Notes under the pieces: model-generated | The model's database searches: none | Told to the model about the DNA's origin: nothing | The model's input: the letters and a program-made list of their open reading frames with translations, nothing else | NCBI GenBank assembly: GCA_947471745.1 | Contig: CANJKZ010000460.1 | Coordinates: 611,001-675,000, forward strand | DNA: 64,000 bases | From: Closterium sp. Naga37s-1 | Taxonomy: Eukaryota > Streptophyta > Zygnematophyceae > Desmidiales > Closteriaceae | Direction: 5' to 3' | Shown here: in pieces, positions 1-11,214 of the stretch | How positions within the stretch are numbered: the stretch's first letter is position 1 | Layout: each line of letters starts with the position of its first letter | Made by a program: the position numbers and the translations under genes

Positions 1-625
1 CGTGACAGCATTTACCGTGTCTCTGACCGTAGGCTCGACTCGGAAGCTGTTTCAGGGACGTTAGACTTAAGGAGCTGTTTCAGGGACCAGTCGTGCCAAA
101 GTTAGGGCCAAGACGCGTATGAACCAGGCACAGCAGGATAGAGTGGCTAGCGAACGGGTACGGATGGCTGGTGATAGGGTGACCGGGGTATTGAAGCAGT
201 ATAGACGTTTCAGAGTGTCGAAACCAATGGCTGGTGAACGAGCGGGCTGTGATTAGGTGATTAGTACGGTCACACGCTTTGTGTGCTGGGGCAGTTGAGA
301 CGTCCCGAGTCGGACGAATAAGTGGTTAGTGAACGAATGATCGGGTGGATCCAGTTTTCGGGCAATGCTGCGTCAGAGCAGGGTTCGGGTTTCGAGCACT
401 TAGAGTCTAACCGGTGCCTAGCTGCTAAATAGGTTGTAGTCGGTTTGTCGTAGAGCCTGTCGCACCCAGGAGTCATTGATCAACCCTAAGTTTGATGCTG
501 TTCTGATATGCCTAGTACGCATATGAAGTCGGTTTGAAAATAGCGCCGTTGCAGTCACTTGCTCTAATCGAATCCTCGTGTATTGGCGTGTTTGTTCGCG
601 GTGGTCTAATTCGATTGGACTGCAG
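1..625. other. Left-edge non-coding stretch, probably RPS7 intron
   Basis: No exon is recognisable here. The first visible RPS7 exon begins at 626 after a TGCAG acceptor in phase 0. The missing roughly 25 N-terminal residues must therefore be encoded in an exon to the left of the window, or in one I cannot recognise. The only structure I see is a short direct repeat of AGCTGTTTCAGGGAC near 46 and 72. Confidence 0.5.
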
Positions 626-3040
626 GCCCTCTTCGATTTGGAGGCGACCAACCAGGAGCTGAAGAGCGACCTGCGCGATCTCTTCATCAACAGCGCCAAG
701 TACGCTTCATTCCCTTTTTCGCTTCGTTTCCCCCTCTGCCTCGTTCGCTCCCGCTTCCGCGCTCACCCCTCCCCTTCCCGCCCCCCCTTCCCTTACAAAT
801 GTGGTTTTCCTTCTTCAACGTGGTCATGCACGTTCCTTACCGCCTGCGGAAGAATACCCGTCCTAACCCCCTAGACAATCCATTTCCCAACCCCCGTCCC
901 CATTCTGTCGTCTACTCTCGCCACATGGAGATGAGATCGACTTGTCAAGGAGCCGCAAGGCCGTGATCGTGCACGTACCGTACCGCACAGGGATGAATTT
1001 AAACCAGTTACCAATTTTCCGTGCCCCCTTTCCCCCCTTTCCTTGTGTCCTCCGCAGGGAGATCGACGTGTCGAGCAGCCGCAAGGCTGTGATCGTGCAC
1101 GTGCCGTACCGCTACGGAAGGATTACTCGTCTCCAATCCTCATCCCCCTATCCCCATTCCCCATCCCCCTATCCCCATTCCCCATCCCCCTATCCCCATT
1201 CCCCATCCCCCTGTCCCCATTCTCCATCCGTGCCATTACCAGGGAGATCGACGTGTCGAGCAGCCGCAAGGCCGTCATCGTGCACGTGCCGTACCGTCTG
1301 CGCAAGGCATTCCAGAAGATCCACGCGCGCCTCGTGCGGGAGCTCGAGAAGAAGTTCAGCGGCAAGGTGCGGTGGATAGGGGTGGTGAGCGGTGTGGTGC
1401 GGTCGAGAGGGGCGACGTGCGGTTGAGGGGTGAGATTGGGTGGGGGGTCAGTACCGTCTGCGGAAGGCGTTCCAGAAGATCCACGCGCGCCTCGTTCGGG
1501 AGCGAAGAAGTTAAGCGGCAAGGTGCAGTGGATAGGGGGCGAGATGTGGTGGGATACAGTGGAGAGGGGCGAGGTGTGAGCGAGAGGGGCGAGGTTAGGT
1601 GAGAGGTTTAGGAGAGCGGCAGTACGTGAGCGGCAGGGTGCCTCGTGCGCGAGCTCGAGAAGTTCAGCTGCTAGTTGCGGTGGAGGGCGGCAAGTTGCGG
1701 TTGAGAGGGGCGAGGTGCGGACGAGAGGGGTCTAGGTAGAAGAATGATAGCAACTGGAAGAGGGTGCGCGGGGTGTGGGAAGGGGTGCTTTTTGAGGGGC
1801 GACGTGCATTGCGGGAGAGGCGCTGGAAGGATGAAGCCCCGCATTTTTTCTGGGAAGAATTGGCGGGAGAGGCAGAGGAGAGCTGGAGGGATGGGAGCAC
1901 ATGGGAGAGTGGAGAGGGTTGGGTTGGGTGTGAGCAGGAAGAGGCTTGATGGGAGCAGGGGAGGCTGGGTGTGAGCTGATAGAGGCTTGGTGGGGGCAGG
2001 GGAGGATCGGGTGTGAAGAGGAGAGGTTACAGTGTGTGAAAAAGGATTGGAGGCGCAGGTTTGGGAAGTCAATGGGAGATGAACGGACGTTTTGCAGCTC
2101 CCCAAGCCGCGCAAGGGCTGCAAGATGGTGCGGCCGCACATGCGCACGCTGACGGTGGTGGACTCATGCCCTGTGACCTATCTACCCCCTTTGCCCTGTC
2201 CGTCGTCTCCCTTTCACGCCCACAGGATGTAGTGCTGGTGGCCACCCGTCGCATCCTGCCCAAGCCCTGCAAGGGCTCCAAGGTGGTGTGGCGGCGCACG
2301 CACACGCTGACAGCAGTGCACTCATGCGTTGTTATCCTTTTTCCCCTCTGTCCCACTTCACCCTTCCCCTCTCTCAGGATGTAGTGCTGGTTGCCACCCG
2401 CCGTATTCTCCCCAAGCCCCGCAAGGGCTCCAAGGTGGTGCGGCCGCGCACGCGCACGCTGACGGCGGTGCACGAGGCGATCCTGGAGGACCTCGTCTTC
2501 CCCACGGAGATCGTCGGCAAGCGCGTTCGCTTCCGGTTGGACGGCTCGCGCATCATGAAGGTACGGTGTTGTTTATGCAGTGTACATATAGCCTCTTCAA
2601 CTTTTCAAAACATGCCCGCTTCTGGTTGGACGGCTCTCGCATCATGAATGCACGGTGACAGCAGGATGAAGGTGAGAGTTGCTTTGAGAAGTGAAGGTAA
2701 AGCTCGTCTGTGTTGTCTCAATGTATCATGAAGGTATGGAATGGTGGCAGTTTGCTGTGTGATCGTGAAGCCTTGGCGTGGCGGCCGCATCATAAAGATG
2801 GGATATCTTAAGGTGTGATTACCAGAGTATTCGTTGCAGGATCTTGTTTGCAAGGCGCCTTATCAACACGCACTGTCTGCTGCCTTGATCTCTCGTTGTC
2901 CCCCCCCTACACAGGTGTACCTGGACCCCAAGGAGCGCAACAGCACCGAGTACAAGGTGGAGACGTTTTCTGCTGCTTACAAGAAGCTCACAGGCAAGGA
3001 TGTCGTCTTTGAATTCCCCATCACCGAGGCTGCTGCCTAA
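626..3040 (+). CDS. RPS7: 40S ribosomal protein S7 (eS7), 5' partial
   Basis: Small-subunit ribosomal protein eS7, acting in the cytosolic ribosome. Exons: 626-699, 1243-1366, 2378-2560 and 2915-3040 (stop TAA), all with GT-AG borders and matching phases. They give 168 residues; the family has about 190, so only the N-terminal exon is missing. Seen: [20 protein letters not shown] in exon 1, [20 protein letters not shown] in exon 2, [17 protein letters not shown] and [14 protein letters not shown] in exon 3, and [14 protein letters not shown] near the C-terminus. These match eS7 along its length, and the TEAAA ending is plant-like. The exons chosen are the only copies that are complete and have both splice sites. 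Truncated copies of exons 2 and 3 lie in the introns (separate entries). Identity is certain; usage of alternative copies is unknown. Confidence 0.96.
817..1680 (+). repeat. Exon echoes around RPS7 exon 2
   Basis: Truncated same-strand copies of exon 2 (real exon 1243-1366). About 820-857 encodes V.HVPYRLRK. About 929-989 encodes [18 protein letters not shown]. 1059-1122 has an intact CAG acceptor and the first 18 codons, then diverges. 1453-1530 starts at [17 protein letters not shown], has a small internal deletion and keeps the donor plus following intron bases. 1636-1680 matches LVRELEK. Copies upstream of the real exon keep its 5' side; copies downstream keep its 3' side. A 21-bp C-rich tandem repeat (about four copies, 1141-1227) separates the third echo from the real exon. 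Confidence 0.85.
2094..2327 (+). repeat. Exon echoes upstream of RPS7 exon 3
   Basis: Two truncated copies of exon 3 (real exon 2378-2560). 2224-2327 has an AG acceptor and encodes [14 protein letters not shown], then [17 protein letters not shown]. 2094-2160 encodes [20 protein letters not shown] without its own start. Both stop matching before the middle of the exon, while the real copy continues to the GTACGG donor. Confidence 0.85.
2605..2800 (+). repeat. Exon echoes downstream of RPS7 exon 3
   Basis: 2611-2650 repeats the exon 3 tail ([10 protein letters not shown], followed by a GCACGG in place of the GTACGG donor). Shorter ATCATGAAGGTATGG-like and GGCCGCATCATAAAG-like remnants follow near 2724 and 2785. 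These copy the donor end only, the mirror of the upstream echoes. Confidence 0.65.
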
Positions 3041-3233
3041 GTGACACGAAAACGCCAGCTCACTCTTCACTTACCTCCCGACGGTGGCTAGCAGCAGGAA
3101 GCGGAAATTTGCGCATCTCTAGGGAGAAATTGTGTTGCAAGCTGCTGCTGTCCTTGGAAGTATGTAATGTTCTATCTTTTGAAAGCTCTGATGATTTTTG
3201 CAGTGCTGTGGAAGTGTACATTCTCTGTGAACG
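3041..3233 (+). other. RPS7 3' flank
   Basis: A/T-richer sequence after the RPS7 stop codon, presumably 3' UTR and terminator. No clear AATAAA signal was seen, which is common in green algae and plants. Confidence 0.4.
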
Positions 3234-3470
3234 TTAAAGCGACGGTGCACATTTGCCACCCAAAACCCAGAACCCTGGCGAACTGTTACTGCGGAAGCGA
3301 CGGGCAACTTTTGGCAGTGTTGGGTTCAGAAGTTTTTTTTTTGAACCAGGCTTGCCAGCGCGAAAGTGCTGGCTGGCGAAAACCAGGATTTCGTGCGGAC
3401 ACTTTCCATCCGCAGTAACAGTTCGCCAGGGTTTTGGGTTTTGGGTGGCAAATGTGCACCGTCGCTTTAA
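3234..3470. mobile_element. TTAA-flanked MITE, full copy
   Basis: A 229-bp element (3238-3466) flanked on both sides by TTAA. Its ends are inverted repeats of about 58 bp beginning AGCGACGGTGCAC, with one mismatch between arms (near 3268). The interior begins with a second AGCGACGG (about 3296). It has no coding capacity, as in non-autonomous MITEs. A TTAA target duplication is typical of piggyBac-type elements, but the ends alone do not prove that family. A second, shorter copy lies at 32997-33175. Confidence 0.85.
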
Positions 3471-3649
3471 GAGTACTTTTATCATAACACGGATTTGGGC
3501 TCCCAGGTGCAGGAGGGTACTCCGAACGTTGGGTGCTGCTACTGAACGACGCGAAAACACGACCTCGAGATGCACACAGAGATTAAAAAAGATTTCAGAA
3601 ATCCACTTCTGTGCAATGCCGAGTCTGTTGCATCTCCAGATAAGCGACC

Positions 3650-5440
3650 ATGTCCTCGCGAACATCAGCACAGCGAACCTTGAACCATGGCGGCTCGGAT
3701 CGAGTTGACGCACACCTCCTTGATTCCCGCGTGCTTCCGCAATGCCTCGACGCGGTGGAATTCTGCCCGTCTCGCGATTTCCGCAGCACCTTCGCCGTGG
3801 CATCCTATCAACTAGTAGAGCCGCAGTCGTCTGGCGATGCTAACGTGGCTGCTACGATCATCGCCGAAGGTTCTTCTGAATCTCACGGCGAGGCGCCAAA
3901 CGGAAAACGTCAGTCGCGTCTCGGCGGAGTGCATCTGTTCAACCTTGACGCCGTCGATGCTGACGTGTCAGACGATAATGGACGGCTCCCTGACAGAAAA
4001 GAACCGCCGTTTCCAGCCGCAGCACGCATGGTCCACCTACAGTCAGTCAGCGGTTGCGGCATTCTGGACATCAAGTGGCGAAGCGAGGGATTTCTTGGCC
4101 GGCGAGCAGAAGCAGACGAGCAGGAAGAAGAAATAGCAGATCTGAGGGAGCGAAGAGAGAATGTTGCTGAGCGAGGGAATTCGACTGTGCAGATGCTGCT
4201 GGCAGCAGCAACTGCTGATGGGACCGTAGATCTGCACGAGATGCATGGAGGACCGATCGCCGCTGCACCACCAAGCCTGTCACTGTACACCCGAATTCCT
4301 TTTCCTCCCTCCGATCCTGCCGAGCCTGACGCCAAACCTGCGATGTGCCTTGCGTTGGATTGATGGACGGCTGGGGAATCCGAGGCAGGAAGCGGGAACC
4401 GGGAGGAGCAGGAGGCAGATGCAGGGGAGAGCGGGAGCGGGGAGACTGATGAGGAGGGAGCGGGAGAGAGAAGGAGAGCATGGGGTGTGAGGAGGGATCG
4501 GATCGCTGTGAGTCGGTCGGATGGATCGCTGGCGGTGGCACGGCAGGGAGAGGGTGGTGCGTGGGTGGCGGAGCACGCGTGGCCAGCACACGAGTTTGAA
4601 GCATGGACATGCTGCTTTAACATCTGGAACCCTGAGGTGGGTGTGTGTATTCACCCCTTGAATGTGACATTTTGCTTGCTGCACTCCATGGTGATAGTGA
4701 TTATACGCAAAATTGTTTTGTGTCATTTTCCTTGTAACCAGATCCTCTTGCATTCTCCTTTGACTCATTCTCCATAGTATCATTTTCCCTTTTCCTTTCA
4801 GGTGCTATACTCAGGTGGCGATGATTGTGCGATGTGTGCCTGGGACCTCCGTACACAAATCCCCTCCCCCTCTTCATCCCCGCTCTCTACATCCTCCTCG
4901 CGGCCAGCATGGCGCAACATCAAGGCACACCGAGCCGGGGTCACCTCTCTCCGCTGCTCTCCCCACTCTCCGCATCTCCTCGCGTCCGGGAGTTATGATG
5001 AGGCGGTGAGATTCTGGGATGTCCGCATGCCGCAAATGCCTGTAGCTGTTTGTCAAGTTGCAACAGGCGGAGGGGTGTGGAGGATCAAGTGGCATCCGGA
5101 GGAAGCTCACCTTGTTCTGGCTGCTTGTATGCATGGAGGAGCTACAATACTCTCTCTTTTCCAAGATCATCCCAGTGCTGTGGATACTCATATTTCACTT
5201 GCAGAGGATATAAAGGGTTTATTGTGCTGGCATGAGGCTGGGAGGGAGTCATTCCAGGGTCTATGTGGAGAAGTGGTGGAACGATATGAGCAGCACAAGT
5301 CCATGGTCTATGGCATCGACTGGGGTTCATGCAAGAAGTCATCAGGAGGTGCAAATGCAGAAGCTGATAGTGCATGGATTGTTGGCTCGTGCTCTTTTTA
5401 CGACAAGTTGTTGCAGGTTTGGAGGCCTTGTGCTGTTTAG
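3650..5440 (+). CDS. DPH7: DPH7-like WD40 protein (diphthine methylesterase), in-frame TGA
   Basis: WD40 protein of the family that removes the methyl ester from methylated diphthine during diphthamide formation on elongation factor 2 (cytosol). Exons 3650-4636 and 4802-5440 join in phase 0. About 540 codons; the human protein is 452. Seen: LDAVEFCPS and a YQL strand near the start, ILDIKW, IAVSRSDGSLAV, then WPAHEFEAWTCCFN, YSGGDDCAMCAWDLR, LLASGSYDEAVRFWDVR and VWRIKWHPEEAHLVLAACMH, ending GSCSFYDKLLQVWRP. All are in order for DPH7. An in-frame TGA (4361-4363) sits between CLALD and the W of the conserved L.LDW motif, and the same frame continues after it. The roughly 40-codon acidic/Gly stretch that follows is low complexity. 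The start at 3650 is the first ATG in frame; another ATG at 3686 is out of frame. It could be a pseudogene, a base error or readthrough. Confidence 0.85.
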
Positions 5441-6169
5441 TGAATCTGTGATGACCCAGCTTTGTTGTGTCAGCACTGCACTGGATAGTTGTTGAAGAGA
5501 GGAAAATTTGTGTGAGTTGTGTGAGAAACGATTATCTGATGGAGTAGTGTTGAGTTCACCATGGGAGAGTTCTTTTGACAAAGAAAAATTACTCTATTTG
5601 TTGTGCATTCGTACGGTAACAGGCACTACAGTTGAACTAGGCGAAAAGAATGTGCCGCTTGAGCGAACCTTCAGCATTCGTCAGCTGATCCCGTTTCCGT
5701 CGACTTTTGGCGCGGTCGTGAAACACGTTCGTTCCTCTTGAAAATGGGCGCTTCCGTTGTACTGGTAAAAACAAACCGAGCTGAACCGATTACGTTTTCC
5801 TTTCCTGCTATGCTTCCCTGATTTCCATTCCCCCTGCACCTTGCCTTGCATTGCCTGCCAATGCAAGCCACAACGCTTAGTCAGCTACCGATACTACTAT
5901 CATATCAGTGAAGCCATGATCTGACGATTAGTGCACGTGTCGTGGTAAATAGTCCAATCACGCTGTTCTCGAGTGACCGCTTTGTATATCATATTCGGGA
6001 GGCTCGATAAGTTTTACATTTAGGTCAACTGCTGCTCCAGAGACATCACTGATCGTTGTGACAACACGATGTGGGGAAGGTAGCACTAGATGGCTTAAAC
6101 GTACAGTAAGTTTTGCATCTCCGCAGAATACCTTGTACTTATCGTTGAAACTTATTCGTCTCCTTTCAG
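5441..6169 (+). other. Intergenic region plus unresolved 5' part of the TBC gene
   Basis: Holds the DPH7 3' flank, the promoter of the next gene and probably its first coding exon. The exon at 6170 starts mid-codon (phase 2), so a coding exon must precede it. I could not find one with a consistent frame: joining from the ATG at 5744 through the donor after CTG gives an early stop. Confidence 0.4.
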
Positions 6170-8086
6170 GTTTGGAGGTGGAAAATCCGTACCTGGGAGA
6201 ATAAAGCTCACCAGGGGTGAGCCTCAGCAAGCCATAAGCCCGACGAGTGCTGTGAGAGCACGGGAGGGTCCTGAAATTGATGCCGCTGAAATTCTTAGAC
6301 CTTCAAACGAGGAGAGACAGGTACGGTGGTATGCTGATCGTTTTAGCTCCTAGCTTTTCACGTTATGCGTTCTTCTTATTGTGATTTTACTGTGCTTGAC
6401 CAGCTAGCTTCGAAATCTAGAATACAAGAGGCGTCTCCACCAGTTGCGGAAACGGCTCCAGCCGTAGTAGAGCCGATGCCCGAGTCAAGATCCCTGGATA
6501 CTGCTAGGGTTGCCAAATTCAGAAAGGAATTATCGGCTCCTGCAGTGGACCTAGGTAAATCTCGATTCAGATCAACCACACGTATGCTCTCGTTAAAGCT
6601 CTGGTCTTATCAAGCGTCGTGGCGATTACATTCAGATGCTCTTCGGGAGCTTTCATGGAGTGGCATACCTCCCAACTTAAGACCAACTGTCTGGCGTCTT
6701 TTACTGGTGAGAAGAAGAATGTTCACATGTGGTCAATAGTGCCAGCGGAATGCTGGTCATATTGATCCTTTCAATTTTGTATGCTTTCAGGGATACGCAC
6801 CGCCAAACGCGGATAGAAGAGAGACAGTTTTAGCCAGGAAACGTCAAGAGTACAGGGAGTGGGTTCCCCAGTATTATGACATTCCAAATGAAGACCGCAG
6901 TGATGATGAAATTCACACTCTTCGCCAGGTAGGCGTCTTTCAGGTTTCGAATCCATAATCAACCCCACAATCCCGCCCTTTGACACCCAGTCCTCCTCTG
7001 TACAGATATCTGTAGATTGCCCGAGAACTGTTCCAGATGTCCCCTTCTTCCAGCAAACCTTGATGCAGACAGCAATTGAGCGCGTACTCTACATTTGGTA
7101 AGTTCCTGCATGGTTCGCTGTCGTCTCGCTATTGTGAAATAGTCATTGATGTGATTAAAGTGCTCGTTTTGCAGGGCTATACGCCACCCAGCCAGTGGAT
7201 ATGTTCAAGGAATTAACGACCTGCTGACTCCATTCCTCACAGTGTTTCTTTCGGAGATATTTGAAGGAGACATTGATACCTGGGTGGTTTCAAAGCTTTC
7301 TGAAGATACTCTCTTGCAAGTCGAGGCAGATAGTTACTGGTGTCTGTCCAAGTTGCTTGACGGCATCCAAGACCACTATACTTTTGCACAGCCAGGCATC
7401 CAGCGCCTTGTTTTCCGCCTCAAGGAGCTTGTGAGAAGGATTGATGGTGAGGTTGTTTTCTGTTGTGGCTTGGCCAACAGGCTGTATATAAACCTTTGAC
7501 TCACTTCGTCGGATGCAATTTGCAGAGCCTGTCTCTCGACACATGGAAGAGCACCACTTGGAATTTCTTCAGTTCGCGTTCCGGTGGTTCAACTGCCTTC
7601 TAATCCGTGAGGTATGCCCATTTCGCTTCTCGCCACTGATAATGTGTTTGGACTTCATGTTGGTCTTGATAGGCTGATCTACCTATGTAAGGCACCAATC
7701 GTGTCCCTTTTTCCCCCGCATGTTTGCAGATTCCGTTCTCTATTGTGGGAAGATTGTGGGACACATATCTTTCAGAGGGTGATGGTTTTGCAGAGTTTTT
7801 GGTTTACCTATGTGCAAGTTTCCTGCTCACCGTAAGTTTGCAATGCAATGTGCTTTGCTTTCTCTCGTGTTGATTTGTTGGTGTGTTACCATTGCTGAAG
7901 TAGTCTGGCTTCTTGTTGCAGTGGTCAGAACAACTTCAACAGATGGACTTCCAGGAAATGGTATTGTTCTTGCAACATGTGCCAACAAAGAGGTGGAGTG
8001 AAAAGGAGCTTGACATGGTGCTGTCACGAGCCTTCATGTGGAGAGTCATGTTCAACCGTTCACCTAGACACTTAAATTCGTCATGA
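6170..8086 (+). CDS. Gyp1/TBC1D22-type Rab GTPase-activating protein, 5' partial
   Basis: TBC-domain GAP that speeds GTP hydrolysis by Rab/Ypt GTPases in membrane traffic. Exons: 6170-6320, 6404-6706, 6791-6928, 7006-7097, 7175-7446, 7526-7611, 7730-7831 and 7922-8086 (TGA). They give about 435 residues; all phases match. The first exon has SVPGRIKLTR, equivalent to FPGKVLLTRR of the plant protein. The TBC domain starts at LRELSWSGIPPNLRPTVWRL. The arginine finger is in ISVDCPRTVPD (IxxDxxR motif) and the glutamine finger in SGYVQGINDL (YxQG), so it should be catalytically active. Later blocks are EADSYWCLSKLLDGIQDHYT, HYTFAQPGIQRLVFRLKEL, PFSIVGRLWDTYLSEGDGF and a C-terminus ending SPRHLNSS. 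No exon echoes are visible. Only the N-terminal exon(s) are undefined. Confidence 0.93.
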
Positions 8087-8478
8087 TGGATTCTGTTACT
8101 GGAGTTGTCAATATTTCTTTGAATACTTAGATATACTGCTGTAGGTTTTGTAGTTAGATACTCGTCATAAAATCGAATTTAGTCATAGGCGTAGCAGCTA
8201 ATAATTGGTGTATTGCAACAGCCCAGTTCAGCACTGCAACCCTCAGATCTGAGTGCGAGGCAATAGATCGCGGGACAGACTGCCGAGCTTGAACATTTGA
8301 ATGAAAACCAGACCAGATCTCTCATCGCGCACTAGTACTGGGGGTTTGTATCTCACAACTCTCCGCTAGGTTTCCTTACGGCTTTTCCGTACCTGCAAGG
8401 GTTTGTTCTGTTTTTGCGTTCTCGCCGTCCACACGCTGACACCTGATCTTTACGGTGCTATCTTCACAGTACTCCGTG
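8087..8478 (+). other. Intergenic, promoter and 5' UTR of the helicase gene
   Basis: About 390 bp separate two same-strand genes. I see no gene. The last part is presumably the leader of the UAP56 gene. No convincing TATA box was found. Confidence 0.4.
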
Positions 8479-11214
8479 ATGGCTGAGACCAAAGAAACCT
8501 ATCAGGAGGAAGAGCTCGTAGACTTCGAAGAGGAAGAAGAAGCCGCTCCCGATGCCGGAGCTGCCAAAACGACAGAAGCAGCTAGGAAGTAAGCTGGGCG
8601 TTGTTGGTCTCTTCGAAAGCTGGTCCTGGAATCGATTTAGAAATCTGAGTTTATCCGTTACGACGTACTTTGCGCAGGGGATATGTGGGGATTCATAGCT
8701 CAGGTTTCCGTGACTTCCTTCTCAAGCCCGAGCTGCTTCGCGCTATTGTGGACTGTGGTTTTGAACACCCATCAGAAGGTGCATACATTCGCTGAAGCAT
8801 GTCGAGGGTGTGTTAAATTTTCACATGCCGGAGGTAGTTTCTGAGTTATTTTGCTGTTTTTTTTGCAGTGCAACATGAGTGTATTCCCCAAGCCATTCTT
8901 GGCATGGATGTGATCTGCCAAGCCAAGTCTGGTATGGGGAAGACAGCTGTGTTTGTGCTGGCAACGCTTCAGCAGATCGAACCAGTAGCTGGGGAGGTGT
9001 CGGCGCTGGTCCTCTGCCACACCCGTGAACTCGCATATCAGGTGCGCTTGTGGTCTTCATAACAGCTTTAATGTAGCCCCCCATAAGATCTAGGTAGGAT
9101 TCTGACCAATTCCATGTTGCTGCAGATCTGTAACGAGGTTCAGAGGTTTACCACATACCTTCCGGATGTCAAAGTCGCAGTCTTCTACGGTGGCGTGGCG
9201 ATCAAGACACACAAGGATATGCTCAAGAACGAATGCCCGCACATTGTCGTCGGAACGCCCGGTCGTATTCTCGATCTTGCTCGGCAGAAGGATCTGAACT
9301 TAAAGCATGTTCGCCACTTCATTCTCGATGAATGCGACAAGATGCTGGAGTCGCTTGGTAAGTCTTGCTCTGGCGTGCGTTACTTTTGTTCGCATTTTAT
9401 TTTTGCGAGTGTACTGATTGGTCGTTTCTTTGATGTAACAGATATGCGGAGGGATGTTCAGGAGATCTTCAAGCTTACTCCTCACGACAAGCAGGTCATG
9501 ATGTTTTCCGCGACGCTCAGCAAGGAGATTCGCCCCGTCTGCAAGAAGTTCATGACCGATGTAAATATCCCCGATGCACTCGACCTCTGTAGCCCAGGAC
9601 ATCATCTCCAATCGCTGTGTCAGCAGCTGTGCTCATCAGCTCCAGCCTAGCGGGATCAGCTTAGAACCATGGGTTATTCGATATTAGGTTGGGAACTGGA
9701 GCGGGTCAGAAGTTTCTGAGGAGTGGGTCAGAAGTATCTGAGGAGTGGGTTATCGCGTGAGAGATGTGCTAGAGGGCGTGGAGGCTTATGGCTGGAGAGT
9801 CTTTAGTACGGGAGAGGATTTTGGGGTGGTGAAGGGAGGAGGCCGTTGAGGGACTGATTGGTTTGCGGATTCGAGGTGGAACTGCTTCTGGTTGAGGTCG
9901 GACCCAGCTTCCAGCCGTTGGTGCGGATAATTGAGTGCTGGGCCGCGTCGGAGTCGCGTGCTCTGAAGGCATCAATTACTCACGCGGAAAGCCATCTGAG
10001 CCCCTCGATTGACAATGGGTACCGCAACCCTGGTTCCGATTCTTCGTATCTCGCTGTTTTACTCTAAAATTGCGGGAACGACTGTGTAGTATCTTTAATG
10101 CGTGCATGTTTTCCATTTTTTTAGGTTGATCCAGTGCGGTTCCTTCACATGCTCTGGTGCAGAGCAGGAGCAGTATCAGCAACCATGGCATTTCCGTATC
10201 ATTCTTTTTCCTCCCTTTGTGCTGTGTACAGCCGATGGAGATCTACGTTGATGACGAAACGAAGCTGACACTTCATGGACTTGTTCAGGTTGGTACAGCC
10301 GTTTCCTTCCTCCGCTTCTCATATTTGGATGCGTCTCTTTTACTTACGGCCTGTTCATTTTACATCCTGCAGCACTATATTCAACTGAAGGAGAACGAGA
10401 AAAACAGAAAGCTGAACGACCTTCTTGATGCTCTTGACTTCAATCAAGTCGTCATCTTTGTCAAATCAGTGAACCGCGCTGCTCAGCTGAACAAGCTCTT
10501 GGTGGAATGCAATTTTCCCGCTATTAGCATTCATTCTCAGATGACACAGGAGGAGAGGTAAGCTTGTTGGTCAAGTCTATTGCAATCGTCTTTCTGCAGC
10601 TTGTTGCTTAGTCAGTTGGTTTGTTTTGCAGGCTGACCCGCTACAAGGCATTCAAGGAGGGACACAAGCGCATTCTGGTGGCAACAGATCTTGTGGGTCG
10701 TGGCATTGACATCGAGCGAGTCAATATCGTCATCAACTACGACATGCCTGAAAATGCAGACACGTATCTTCATCGGGTATGTTGAAACCTAAAATGGATG
10801 TTGCAGTATGCATGAAAGCAGTTGGATGTGTTTCCTGATGTGTTTGGGACCTGCATTGTTTCAGGTTGGCCGTGCTGGTCGTTTTGGTACAAAGGGTCTA
10901 GCTATCACTTTTGTGAGCTCAGAGGAGGATTCGAAGAAGCTGGATCAGGTTTGTGTTTGCAGTTCTTGATGGCATCAGCTTTTTGTGCTATGTTGCTTGG
11001 TTGCCACGTGACAATTCTAACTCTACTGGTTGGCACTGTATTTGCAGGTTCAGTCACGGTTTGAAGTTGACATTAAGGCCTTGCCAGAGCAGATTGACAC
11101 GTCTACGTACAGTAAGTTCCCCTGTGCCAGGATGGCATTCAAATTTATATTGCTTTGTGAGGGTGAAAGATACTGAAGTCTGTCCTTGTCTGCCGTTTTG
11201 CAGTGCCTTCTTAG
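8479..11214 (+). CDS. UAP56: UAP56/SUB2 (DDX39-type) DECD-box RNA helicase
   Basis: ATP-dependent RNA helicase of the spliceosome and the TREX mRNA-export complex; nuclear. Eleven exons: 8479-8588, 8678-8778, 8869-9042, 9126-9357, 9442-9560, 10232-10288, 10373-10557, 10632-10776, 10865-10948, 11048-11110 and 11204-11214. They encode 426 residues; the human protein has 428. Motifs in order: acidic N-terminus, Q motif ([15 protein letters not shown]), motif [25 protein letters not shown], motif II DECD (diagnostic for this subfamily rather than DEAD), [54 protein letters not shown] and the terminal STYMPS. All catalytic residues are present. Intron 5 (9561-10231) is the longest and I see no exon copies in it. 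The last exon is only 11 bp. The start ATG precedes the typical acidic leader. Confidence 0.98.

Noticed and set aside
817-1680. CRISPR-like or regulatory repeat array
   Set aside because: The repeats match the neighbouring exon codon by codon and have graded truncation, so they are exon copies.
5744-5766. ATG at 5744 as the missing start of the TBC protein
   Set aside because: Joining its GTAAAA donor to 6170 gives the wrong phase and an early stop.
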